Shown here: positions 58,201 through 64,000 of the stretch, piece after piece | Position numbering within the stretch: the first letter of the stretch is position 1 | Layout: every line of letters begins with the position of its first letter | NCBI GenBank assembly: GCA_030340625.1 | Contig: JAOPHQ010004285.1 | Coordinates: 176,158 to 240,157, forward strand | DNA length: 64,000 nt | DNA from: Merluccius polli | Taxonomy: Eukaryota; Chordata; Actinopteri; Gadiformes; Merlucciidae | Reading direction: 5' to 3' | Position numbers and translations under genes: made by a program | The notes under the pieces: model-generated | Databases searched by the model: none | What the model saw: only the letters and a program-made list of their open reading frames with translations | Told to the model about the DNA's origin: nothing

Positions 58201-60482
58201 TTGTAATACAATAAATATAATGTAATAAACAAAAAATGAACATAATGGATACATGGCTACAACAACAAACGTAGATCTTTGTGGTCACTTTTTCATTTTT
58301 GAATGTATGTGTTTTTAATGGCTGTATTACAATTTAAACCAAACACAGATGTCACAGGTGATATTTCTTGATCCTAAACTTCTGCCTTCCTTACTTTTTC
58401 CAGAGGAATGCTGGGACTTGTAGTGTCCCCGCACCAATCGGCAGGAGGAGCCATCTCCGTTGCACACACCACAATTGTCCTCCTTCGCAGCACTGCCCAG
58501 CTCATGATCGCAGCCGACAATCTAAGAAAATAACAAAGGGGCAATCAAATATATCCGCAAAACCTCAATGACAACAGAAAGTAAAAGTTCAGCGTGAACT
58601 CTTTTCTCTCTCACTCACACACAATCATGACCATCGTTAACCCGGTATATTCATTGCAGTGGAACTAATTAATACAATACATCTGCGATTTGCAGATAGA
58701 ACAGTAACCCGCTGTGTCATATTACACATTCTTTCTAGCCATCTTTATTTGATGGATGCGTTTCCTCGCGCGTTCTGTCGGCGAGACGAAGCGTACAAAC
58801 CGCACTGTGATTCTAAGCGAGGTACAGAAAGCATTTTAAGAAATCCTTCAGACGTCTTCGCACACGCAATGCCCTGGGATGCCGTTCCATTCAACCGGGG
58901 AAGAAATGCATTGCAAACCATTTCCTGGCTTGTCAGTCAATATAACCCCCATTCTGGGATCCTTTTTTTTTTGCTCGATCCTTATTAGACATTCATTCAC
59001 AAAGCAGATGGCTTGCTATTCGCCCAATGTCACTCACGGACCATTGGTTTTGTCATATGCACTCTTCGGTCAGTGGATTTCAACACGCCACCGCCACCAC
59101 AGTTGTTTTAGTGATTAGTGTGTGTTTCAGTGGTTAGATGTAAATATGTAGATGTGCAGATCTAAGATCACATTTCTAAAAATGTGGTTTGGTTAAAATA
59201 CAGCAATTATTTTGGCAGGGACGTGTGTTCAATAGCGCATCTTTTTTTCTCTATTTTTAACAATGAAATGGAATTGGAATTTGTGCCCAAAATCATAAAA
59301 TGCAATAAAAGTAGGACACATAAGGCTAACTTTGCTCATAACAAAGATTATACTTTCTTTGCCATCAAACAAACAGTTGAACCTTGCAACCTCAAAGGTT
59401 GACAATGTGCCAGTTGTGCATACCACATTTAAATACTTGAAATACCTGAATATACCTGAATAACAAATAATAAATACTGAAATACTAAATAAATATTTAA
59501 TAACAGGACAGACTTATCCATTATTACCATGTTTTGTTTAGGTGCCAACTGCATAATCTTACCGCACAATCCTGAGCAAAGTAAAATGTTGAGTGTAAGT
59601 AAAGTGTGTTTTTCCCGATGGTTTTCCCCCGGGCACCTGAGCCACTAAATTTCAAAAAGAAACATTCATGACTTTTCCTCCCCCCTTCTTCTTCACACGG
59701 CCTACCTGGCAAACGCCGCTGATGCACATGTCCAGGGACTCGGTGTAGCAGCGTGTGCCGTCCAGCACCTTGGGGGCCAGCTCCACCAGCAGGCCCGAGC
59801 CCTGGGCCCGGCACTTGAGGGCGCAAGGGTTGTCCGGGTCATTGTCCACGGGCAGCCACTCGTGGTACTGCCCTTGGTAGTGCACGTCTGCATGCGCCGA
59901 ACACTGCTGCGCGCGGAAGTCTCCAGCCTCTGGGGGGCAGTCCTTCAGCAGAGCATCACAGGAAAATGAGTCTCGCATAGCCAGACCTATCTCCACACTT
60001 CATTATAGCACTGTGCCAGTGCTGGAGAAAGGTCTGGCTCTACTCACTATCATTCTGGTATGGGGGAAAAAAACGTCTTGTTTGTATTTCTTTAACCAAA
60101 CATAATCGTCTTGGGCGGCACTAAGCCCAGGATGCAGCTACGGTATAAACCCGCCCAGTGCCTGCCATTGGGCGACTATTTCAGTCGCCCACTGGCAGGC
60201 TTGGGTGGGCTTATACCAACAACCTACATCCAGTAAGCCAGACTACGGGAAAATGTATGTCCTCAAAACAAAATATATGAAATAATGAAATTTGACAGTA
60301 TTTATCGGATGAAAACTAAACCGTTTCCGTGCACCAGGTTCCGAAGCGTAAGATTAATTGAATTTTATCCCAGGATAAATTGCAATGAGTCCCATTGAGC
60401 CTCCAATGCATAAAGATGAGTTTGAACTGAACTTACCACATTACTGCATGTACGATATTTGATATTCTGCCCTTCGCAGGTC
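28943..60482 (-). CDS. adamtsl1: ADAMTS-like protein 1 (punctin), all but the 5' exons
   Basis: Secreted matrix glycoprotein built like an ADAMTS without its protease. Supported exons in transcript order: 60437-60482, 59706-59942, 58395-58521, 58019-58093, 56883-57040, 52092-52209, 50751-50889, 50002-50052, 48852-49056, 46324-46471, 45486-45580, 41626-41945, 39614-39743, 37123-37333, 36602-36784, 35735-35888, 34493-35537, 34244-34371, (32700-32808 tentative), 31760-31967, 30613-30722, 29986-30206 and 28943-29052. Every phase agrees except in 45486-45580, which has one surplus base. About 1,440 codons are present. Sequence blocks such as DGYKQIMPYDLYHPLPR and RYRVVLCIDHRG are identical or nearly so to human ADAMTSL1 and fit ADAMTSL3 less well. 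Signal peptide and first TSR exons lie beyond 64000. Human ADAMTSL1 (1,762 aa) has two further Ig domains that I cannot find here. Confidence 0.93.
29149..29791. mobile_element. non-autonomous hAT-type transposon in last adamtsl1 intron
   Basis: The 643-bp element starts CAGTGTTGTGCTAGTTAC and ends with the inverted CGCGTTATTACCCAACACTG. It is flanked by a perfect 8-bp direct repeat GTAAGGGT at 29141-29148 and 29792-29799. Both ends are rich in AGTTACT/AGTAACG repeats that can pair internally. It contains a poly-G run near 29489-29503 and a GC-rich block. No transposase frame is present. Confidence 0.88.
30374..30515 (+). repeat. retroelement 3'-tail repeat, copy 1
   Basis: CCTTGCCCTTTGAGGGGCTA, then GGGTTAGGGGGTGTCATA and AAGCCCTTTGAGACTGTAAC. 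It shares this order with 31628-31745 and, in reverse, 57690-57815. The AAGC(A/C)CTTTGAGACT motif is typical of teleost non-LTR element tails. Confidence 0.6.
30553..30579. repeat. (AC)n microsatellite beside an adamtsl1 donor
   Basis: Pure AC repeat 33 nt downstream, in transcript sense, of the donor of exon 30613-30722. Confidence 0.9.
31411..31525 (+). mobile_element. half copy of the 40890 MITE
   Basis: TAGACCCTTTTCACAGAGG and GGCGTCGCTCATAACAGTCA repeat the terminal inverted repeat of the element at 40890-41118, but the opposite arm is absent here. Confidence 0.6.
31628..31745 (+). repeat. retroelement 3'-tail repeat, copy 2
   Basis: CCTTGCCCTTTAGAGGGCTT, GGGTTAGGTGGTGTCATA and AAGCACTTTGAGACTGTAC, the same sequence order as at 30374. 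It abuts the adamtsl1 donor at 31759. Confidence 0.6.
32560..32657. repeat. degenerate TGTGACTG tandem repeat
   Basis: Eight- to ten-base units of the type GTGACTGT/GCGTGACT, about ten copies, following a (TG)n tract. Confidence 0.8.
32700..32808 (-). CDS. adamtsl1: tentative adamtsl1 exon: truncated TSR
   Basis: The acceptor after a TTTTTTGTTCACAACAAAG tract and the donor GTACCT bound 109 bp. In the only frame that joins both neighbours (phase 1 in, phase 2 out) it reads GQSCLHSNGGMATDGCPDST and SELCHGQGCPLR, then W of the next TSR. The CxxxxCPxRW ending is TSR-like, but the usual WSxCSxxCG start is missing. If real, this gene lacks the third and fourth Ig domains of human ADAMTSL1. Confidence 0.4.
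33412..33447. repeat. perfect 36-nt palindrome
   Basis: The sequence is self-complementary with no loop, centred on CCTATAGG; further TATAGGCTATAGATAATATA copies follow to about 33480. Confidence 0.9.
33690..33883. mobile_element. hAT (Charlie-like) MITE, tentative
   Basis: Begins CAGTGATTCTCAACTGGTGG and ends in ACCGGCTTTAGAACCCCTG, whose reverse complement CAGGGGTTCTAAAGCCGGT matches the left end imperfectly. CAGNGGTTCTCAA is the usual Charlie-type terminus. No clear 8-bp target duplication remains. Confidence 0.6.
34244..35537 (-). CDS. adamtsl1: adamtsl1 Ig-domain exons and mucin-like linker
   Basis: The 1,045-bp exon 34493-35537 encodes a first Ig domain (SVVLRCPTRRFRKGHVQWLK ... DAGVYTCVAG), a 200-residue Ser/Arg/Glu-rich linker with RYDDIARRLLDLKASG, and the start of a second Ig domain (VASVEMKCEAMGHPAPSITW). 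Exon 34244-34371 completes it (PDGSLRILSPDKEDEGVYTC). Human ADAMTSL1 has the same long exon arrangement. Confidence 0.93.
35735..41945 (-). CDS. adamtsl1: adamtsl1 central TSR array
   Basis: Exon 41626-41945 reads PWEPCSSSCGSGTQRRSVRC, an acidic linker, then HDWEYDGFSECSESCGGG; 39614-39743 continues GVQEAVVICLNKQTREAAEQ. Exon 37123-37333 reads WSSCSATCGVGLMTRTVAC, 36602-36784 reads CSRSCGGGGIQRREVVCKQ and 35735-35888 reads CSVSCGKGIQRVEMACA. Each carries the WxxC...C pattern and the paired CP(P/A)xW ends of thrombospondin type 1 repeats. Confidence 0.93.
37334..39613. other. adamtsl1 intron, no recognised exon
   Basis: Contains an unclassified block at about 37800-38110 with weak repeat character, G-rich tracts at 38520-38670 and a (GT)n tract (39545-39602) ending 11 nt before the exon edge at 39614. 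Open frames in 38490-38900 are compositional. Confidence 0.55.
39545..39602. repeat. (GT)n microsatellite beside an adamtsl1 donor
   Basis: GT repeat that in transcript sense starts 11 nt downstream of the donor of exon 39614-39743. Confidence 0.95.
40890..41118. mobile_element. MITE with ~80-bp terminal inverted repeats
   Basis: The left arm (TAGACCCTTTTCACAGAG ... TCGCTCATAACACTAATTAT) is mirrored by the right arm (ATAATTAGTGTCATGAGCGA ... GTGTAAAGGTGTCTA). TA flanks both ends, suggesting a TA target duplication (Tc1/mariner-like), but the superfamily is not certain. It lies in an adamtsl1 intron. Confidence 0.75.
41946..45485. other. adamtsl1 intron, no recognised exon
   Basis: Holds a (CT)n tract at 42028-42077, a (G)n tract of about 25 bases near 44498-44521 and a long degenerate then pure (GT)n tract at about 45243-45474. 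No exon or transposon boundary supported. Confidence 0.6.
45243..45474. repeat. long (GT)n microsatellite
   Basis: Interrupted GT/TATG repeats become pure GT from about 45425; the pure part ends 11 nt from the edge of adamtsl1 exon 45486-45580. Confidence 0.95.
45486..45580 (-). CDS. adamtsl1: adamtsl1 linker exon with surplus base in a homopolymer
   Basis: The 95-bp exon enters in the correct phase (TLPVEAKPIWHKQAIELE) but in that frame ends in a Gly/Arg-rich stretch that does not join the next exon. Removing one base of the five-base C run at 45520-45524 gives GEEEEVTASEEP and a split Met codon leading into FIPGPWEPC, matching human EEPSFIPEAW. The donor GTGAGT and acceptor TTGCAG are intact. 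Confidence 0.85.
45486..52209 (-). CDS. adamtsl1: adamtsl1 spacer end and TSR 2-4 exons
   Basis: Exon 52092-52209 gives SVVQFIYYQPIIHRWRETDF; 50751-50889 gives YQLTSAECLDLRSGRMVVDQ and YCHYYPENIKPKPKL; 50002-50052 gives DGYKQIMPYDLYHPLPR. Exon 48852-49056 is a TSR (WTACSTSCGGGIQSRAVSC), 46324-46471 a TSR (CTVTCGQGLRYRVVLCIDHR), and 45486-45580 the acidic linker LPVEAKPIWHKQAIELE, which carries the frameshift described separately. Confidence 0.93.
45631..45710. repeat. 35-bp hairpin, 10-nt loop, next to adamtsl1 acceptor
   Basis: 45631-45665 is the reverse complement of 45676-45710 with two mismatches. It sits 51 nt upstream, in transcript sense, of the acceptor of exon 45486-45580, in the branch-point neighbourhood. 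A second perfect hairpin (12 bp, 5-nt loop) follows at 45795-45823. Confidence 0.85.
46472..48851. other. adamtsl1 intron, no recognised exon
   Basis: Contains a perfect hairpin (46996-47048), poly-G runs near 47139 and 47802-47823, and a poly-C run at 48820-48842 that lies 9 nt from the exon edge at 48852. Confidence 0.6.
46996..47048. repeat. perfect 24-bp hairpin, 5-nt loop
   Basis: 46996-47019 is the exact reverse complement of 47025-47048, loop TCTCT. GC-rich arms with no relation to flanking sequence and no target duplication. Confidence 0.9.
49067..49124. repeat. (GGA)n microsatellite forming an adamtsl1 polypyrimidine tract
   Basis: In transcript sense this is (CCT)n ending 11 nt before the acceptor of exon 48852-49056; it supplies the pyrimidine tract. 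Ser/Leu/Arg-run open frames over it are artefacts. Confidence 0.9.
49290..49690 (+). mobile_element. LINE 3' end fragment (reverse-transcriptase ORF tail)
   Basis: Near 49380-49490 one frame reads ERGAFAVAAPRFWNQLPFDI and PSGSVFKSRLKTHFYSLAF, the very common C-terminal signature of teleost L2/Rex-type LINE ORF2 (APRLWNSLP...FKSxLKTxLF). Upstream is broken by stops. The 3' part ends in CAGCACTTTGGTCAG and a GCTCTAGAAATAAAC tail. 5'-truncated and dead. Confidence 0.75.
49742..49888 (-). mobile_element. tRNA-derived SINE head
   Basis: On the minus strand it reads GGGGATAGTCCAGTGGTTAG (box A-like) and, after a CTCTCAGCC anticodon-arm-like stretch, GGTTCTAGGTTTTAATCCCC (degenerate box B). It resembles a decayed tRNA-Glu-like SINE promoter. 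The stems no longer pair well, so it is not called as a tRNA gene. Confidence 0.55.
49921..49976. repeat. (GT)n microsatellite beside an adamtsl1 donor
   Basis: GT repeat about 25 nt downstream, in transcript sense, of the donor of exon 50002-50052. Confidence 0.95.
50336..50745. mobile_element. teleost MITE with 37-bp internal inverted repeat
   Basis: Arms 50353-50389 and 50444-50480 are reverse complements with one mismatch (AATGTACAGCGAGCCGGTCA...). The right part (CAACGGTCTGTTATTCATAG, GACCAATCAGACTTGAGTAT, GCCGTGTAATGA) is a sequence very common in teleost genomes. It ends a few bases from the adamtsl1 exon edge at 50751. Confidence 0.65.
52213..52249. repeat. (GA)n microsatellite forming an adamtsl1 polypyrimidine tract
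   Basis: In transcript sense (CT)n runs to within about 5 nt of the CCCCCAG acceptor of exon 52092-52209. Confidence 0.95.
54351..55288 (+). pseudogene. nested coiled-coil gene fragment, frameshifted
   Basis: Two exons on the strand opposite adamtsl1, inside its 52210-56882 intron. Exon 54351-54494 (acceptor TTCTAG, donor GTAGAG) encodes 48 residues including MEDLMEQQERLEDLLYQEE. Exon 54589-55288 (acceptor TTGTCTAG) begins in phase with HDFQVLRHWLTIEKHRLSLM but stops early. A frame one base away continues AKQMEKLSHDVTSLKKEVAS, an almost continuous coiled coil, to TAG at 55288. An ATTAAA polyadenylation signal is near 55384. The switch lies around 54705-54733, in a CCTCCTCCTCAAGGAGGAGG palindrome. 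Upstream exons were not found and the protein is not recognised. It could be a pseudogene, a gene with a sequence error, or a partial model. Confidence 0.55.
55681..55747. repeat. (GT)n/(GTGC)n microsatellite
   Basis: GT repeat interrupted by GC-containing units, in an adamtsl1 intron downstream of the nested coiled-coil gene. Confidence 0.9.
56883..60482 (-). CDS. adamtsl1: adamtsl1 TSR1 end, Cys-rich domain and spacer start
   Basis: Exon 60437-60482 ends TSR1 (CEGQNIKYRTCSNV). Exon 59706-59942 carries DCPPEAGDFRAQQCSAH and LAPKVLDGTRCYTESLDMCI of the Cys-rich module. Exon 58395-58521 reads IVGCDHELGSAAKEDNCGVC, 58019-58093 reads TVVVIPYRSRHVRLVLKGSD, and 56883-57040 continues the spacer (ESKTLQGVKGELSLEASGQ). 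All align in order with the human protein. Confidence 0.95.
57690..57815 (-). repeat. retroelement 3'-tail repeat, copy 3 (inverted)
   Basis: In reverse complement it reads GGGGTGTTGTCAGAGCGC and CTGTAAAGCCCTTTGAAAC, then an AT-rich tail, matching the repeats at 30374 and 31628. Confidence 0.5.
59969..60247. mobile_element. MITE with 8-bp target duplication next to an adamtsl1 acceptor
   Basis: A 279-bp element from AGTCTCGCATAGCCAGAC to GTAAGCCAGACTACG, flanked by GGAAAATG at 59961-59968 and 60248-60255. An imperfect internal palindrome lies at about 60140-60220. The 8-bp duplication suggests hAT or a related group, though the termini are not classic hAT. Its near end is about 25 nt from the adamtsl1 acceptor at 59943-59944. 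Confidence 0.65.
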
Positions 60483-61841
60483 CTGTGAGAAAAAGGGAGA
60501 GAGAGGAAATGGACAAGAGGGTGAACTCACCATCAGCGTGTACGATAAAACAAACCACCACGAACATCTGTCATCCAGGGGTTGGTGGACTGAAAACAGC
60601 TGCCATGCGTTGTTGCAACCACAGACTAGAAACATTTCATTCTATCTCCTATTAAGAATGAATGGCATGGTAGCTGACTTGAATAAGATGGGAACCCAAT
60701 CTGAATATGCCTTTAAACTTGCACTCTGTGGTATGTCCACAAAGACAGTCTAATTTACGGCAATTTTTTATCCTTGTTATAAATGAAATACTGGACACAA
60801 AATAGTTGAGTAGCGTAGAATGACTAAAATGTATTGGATGGTTAGCCGGTGATCTCTTCTGGTTATAATGTTTGTTTGTTTTTTGGAGGGGGCAGTATCT
60901 GCTAAACAGCTTTGAGATGTTTGGCACATAGGTTGACATTGTGCAGTGTCTGCATCTAAATTACAGGACTTGCTACTTATTTTAAACAGGGATGTGTGAA
61001 CGCTTTGATGTGGCGTAGATGATAAACCATTGACAGTGAATGTGGTGGACCACACTTTAAATTAGTCGAGGACACCCCTTCCTTTGAGCTCAAAACTTAA
61101 AAGGAATTCCAATGTCACCAGCACTTAGCCAACGCCGAAATCTGAATAGGACGCAACACTGCAGGCCTATTTTGATGCGGAGGAAACGCAAACAGATTCT
61201 GCTAAAGTTATCCCAGAGAGCCGGGTAGACTTTCAGGGCAACTTATGTTCTCGCATGTGACTCATTTAAGGCTGTTTCCATTGCCAAGTTAAACACAAGG
61301 CTGCAGAGCGCAGACCCAAACAAGAGTTGAGGTAGCAGTGATTCAGCTTCCGAAGACAACTATGCTGGAAAATTGAATGAACAAAGGTAAGTGCCATTGG
61401 ACAAAAAAAGGGGGGGGGGGGATCCTGATAGTTCATGGTTTTAGACGAGTAAAAGCCTACTGGTTTCTACCACGTCACAGGAACATACATACTTGTATCG
61501 TAATATATAAATATGTCATCAATTAGGGGGAAGAACTGAGCATTGCAAATTTAATATAAATATTATGCATGAGAATTTTATGGAATGAGTTGCTATGAAT
61601 GATTTGTTTTAAATGAATTAAATAAGGCTCTCTTGAACAAGAACTAGATCTCTCAATGAGACTTTCTGTTCAAATACATTTACATTTACATTTAGGGCAT
61701 TTAGGACAATAAAGGATATAATACAAATAAGTACGAGACCACTTTGGAAACTTCCCTGGCTGACATGTAAACGTCCACCAATATTAAGCACACAAGGGCA
61801 AAAATATTACCAATCAACATGATTCTGTTGGCATTTTGGTA

Positions 61842-61872
<31 letters not shown>

Positions 61873-62439
61873 TTGTCTTCCTCACCACCACAACTATTGA
61901 AGTCATTACACTTGGAAGATGTAAAAGCAGTAAAACGTGAATACATTCTGATTGAGCAGTCTTTATAGAGCTTTAGCTTTACAGTGAATGTAATGGCAAG
62001 CAGGATTTACAAATGTATTATTAGAAATTAATGAATGATTCGGAAACCTGTACGATTTATGAAACGTTATATGATCTGCAAGATTTCATTATAGTGATTT
62101 CAGGGAGTTCAAATGTATCTCAACTGAAATATATGATTATTAAATCTAAAAATGCAGGAATGCATGGAAAAAAAACATTTAATTTCTTCCCTACTTTCTT
62201 CCTTAAGATAACAATAAGCTACCTTCTATGAAGTTTCCTTTCAAAGTACTTCCTAGACTACCTTTCGCTCATATGATGTAATCTAAATTCTCTATGAAAA
62301 ACCAAAGCCCAAAAAGTTAAACCTACAAGATTTATAAGGAAACTCCTAAAACCCTGTGGTCACTCTTAGCGTTACCGGCACAGGGTTTACAGGGTACCGC
62401 AACCCAGAAGGAGGACTTAGCAAAGAATGTACCACACAC

Positions 62440-62477
<38 letters not shown>

Positions 62478-63552
62478 TGGTCTCTCCGTTAAAACAGGAC
62501 ATAACTGTCGTGCCAGGCTCAAGGTAATTGGTTAATCCGTAGCCATAGAGAAGGACACCTTTAATTGCCTTCAAGGGGGCACGACCATAAACACAGCTAG
62601 CTGTGGCATGCCTATGGTTTCATAAACTACTGCACACATTTACTGTCACTTTCCTTCATGGCAGCAGAATTTATTACCCTTAGTGCACAAACACATCATT
62701 ATCTGTTAGGGTTAGGGTTAAAACTTTAAAGTACTAGCTACAATATTACAAAAGCTTTTATACATTTCATGTCATGTCATGATTAGGGTGAAATATATTA
62801 ATTTTACTGGTGACCCTTATCTCCTACCTCTTATCTTTTTCCTCCTACCTACTATGTTTAAGCCTAAGCCACCTCTCAGGACAGCTTGCTTGGTTTCTCA
62901 GTCACATTCAATTGCTTAATCCTGGCCCAAAGGTTTCTTGAGCCATTTTCTTGCTGTAGTGGACCAACAAAGCTATCAAAGGCCAAGCATACTTAGCAAG
63001 AGCACTTCAAGCCAGTGGTGTATCAGAAACCCAAACAACAATATTACCACAGGGTATTTTTCTCTTTCCTTCACCATAGTGTCCCAAGCCAACAACACAG
63101 CCTCATTAAAGTGTAAGTAAACCCCCTGTTTCAGCTTGAATTTGAACACTAAGAGATTAAAAAAAAGAAAATGTTTTGGGCTGTGAGTTCGAGGAAGGAG
63201 GGGGGACGTGTTATAGTGTTATAATAAGTGATGTTGTGAATATGAAATGCGCCAAACACCGTGGCATTATACTAAAAGTGTCAGAAAAGCTCAACCCTCT
63301 CTCGGACGCGGCCATCGACATCAACTGCTGCCCAAACGGAGCTCCACACATCCACACACACCTCGCCGCCGATGTCCCTTTGTCGTGACGTTGAAGTGCC
63401 TCAGAAAAGGCACTTTGACGTCACGATAAAACACAACTTCGGAGTTTGGATTAGAGCAGAACGTTCACAAACTGGTTGGCAGAGACTGGCAAAAACATAG
63501 GACTTTACACCTGTTTTCAATTACGGCCTTATTTTAATAATGGTGACAAAAT

Positions 63553-63584
<32 letters not shown>

Positions 63585-64000
63585 CTATGTAGAAGATCAT
63601 ATAAGACATAACCACATTTAAAACAAAAAGGTTATAATAAAAACACAGCAGCACATTCCGCTCGCCTCTGCACACACAATCCATATGTCCACACGCTCGC
63701 CTCGTAGCCCCCGAAGCGGCTTCTTCTTCGTTGTCTGCTTGTGATTAAGCAAAGTGTGGTCAACGTTGGTGCAACTAATGAGGGGCAATGGGCGGGGGGG
63801 GGGGCTGTCGCGTTGGGTCTGGGGTCTGATGCTTAGCATATGGTTGTCCAGAGTCCAGAGTGCGGTGGTTGTAAGGATAAAAACGGGAGTTTACAGGTAA
63901 GCGTGCACGTGCTTGTGCCTGTGTGTTTGTATGAAAAAGAGGTCATGGATTGAGGCGATGGTTGGTCTGGAGGTTGGTTAACCAACCCCCCCCCCCCCCC
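60483..64000. other. adamtsl1 5' intron, no recognised exon
   Basis: The exon with the first TSR start (WGPWSECSRTCGGG type) was searched for on the minus strand and is not present, so this is intron to the right edge. It holds a truncated dispersed repeat (61676-61710), (CT)n at 61842-61866, (CA)n near 62432-62475, a hairpin at 63383-63426, (TA)n at 63557-63586 and poly-C at the end. Confidence 0.6.
63383..63426. repeat. 19-bp hairpin, 6-nt loop
   Basis: 63383-63401 pairs with 63408-63426 with two mismatches; both arms contain TGACGT, a CRE-like core. Confidence 0.8.

Overview
The window is vertebrate genomic DNA, almost certainly from a teleost fish. It contains intron-rich genes with consensus GT-AG junctions, teleost-type hAT/MITE/LINE/SINE debris and a very high density of short tandem repeats. 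The species cannot be fixed; the tandem-repeat load would suit a gadiform such as cod, but that is a guess. I assembled gene models by hand from splice sites and checked codon phase across every junction.

Layout: (1) 1-6510, minus strand: first two coding exons of col23a1 (collagen XXIII alpha 1), with intron 2 running off the left edge. (2) 10095-12124, plus: complete four-exon saxo1-type gene (stabilizer of axonemal microtubules, 311 aa), one of whose introns uses a GC donor. (3) 12969-20792, minus: complete larp7 (12 coding exons, 579 aa), convergent with saxo1. (4) 21663-21736, plus: intact tRNA-Ile(AAT). (5) 22313-26245, minus: NLR gene (CARD, linker, NACHT, three LRR exons, unrecognised C-terminal part), 873 aa if one single-base frameshift in the CARD exon is discounted. 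(6) 28943-60482, minus: most of adamtsl1, 22 well-supported exons plus one tentative exon, about 1,440 codons, 5' end beyond the right edge. It carries one single-base frameshift in a homopolymer. (7) 54351-55288, plus: part of a coiled-coil gene or pseudogene nested in an adamtsl1 intron, also frameshifted.

Neighbouring genes do not form an operon or pathway. saxo1 and adamtsl1 lie near each other on human 9p22, so that linkage is probably ancestral; larp7 and col23a1 are on other human chromosomes. Products are a transmembrane collagen, a ciliary microtubule protein, a 7SK/U6 RNA chaperone, an innate immune sensor and a secreted matrix glycoprotein.

The rest is introns and spacers with dated-looking transposon insertions: two hAT-type elements with perfect 8-bp target duplications, one further element with an 8-bp duplication 18 bp from a splice acceptor, and several MITEs with inverted repeats. 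There is also an unusual number of near-perfect short hairpins with 3-10 nt loops, and microsatellites pressed against adamtsl1 splice sites. I saw no CRISPR, operon or prokaryote-type system.
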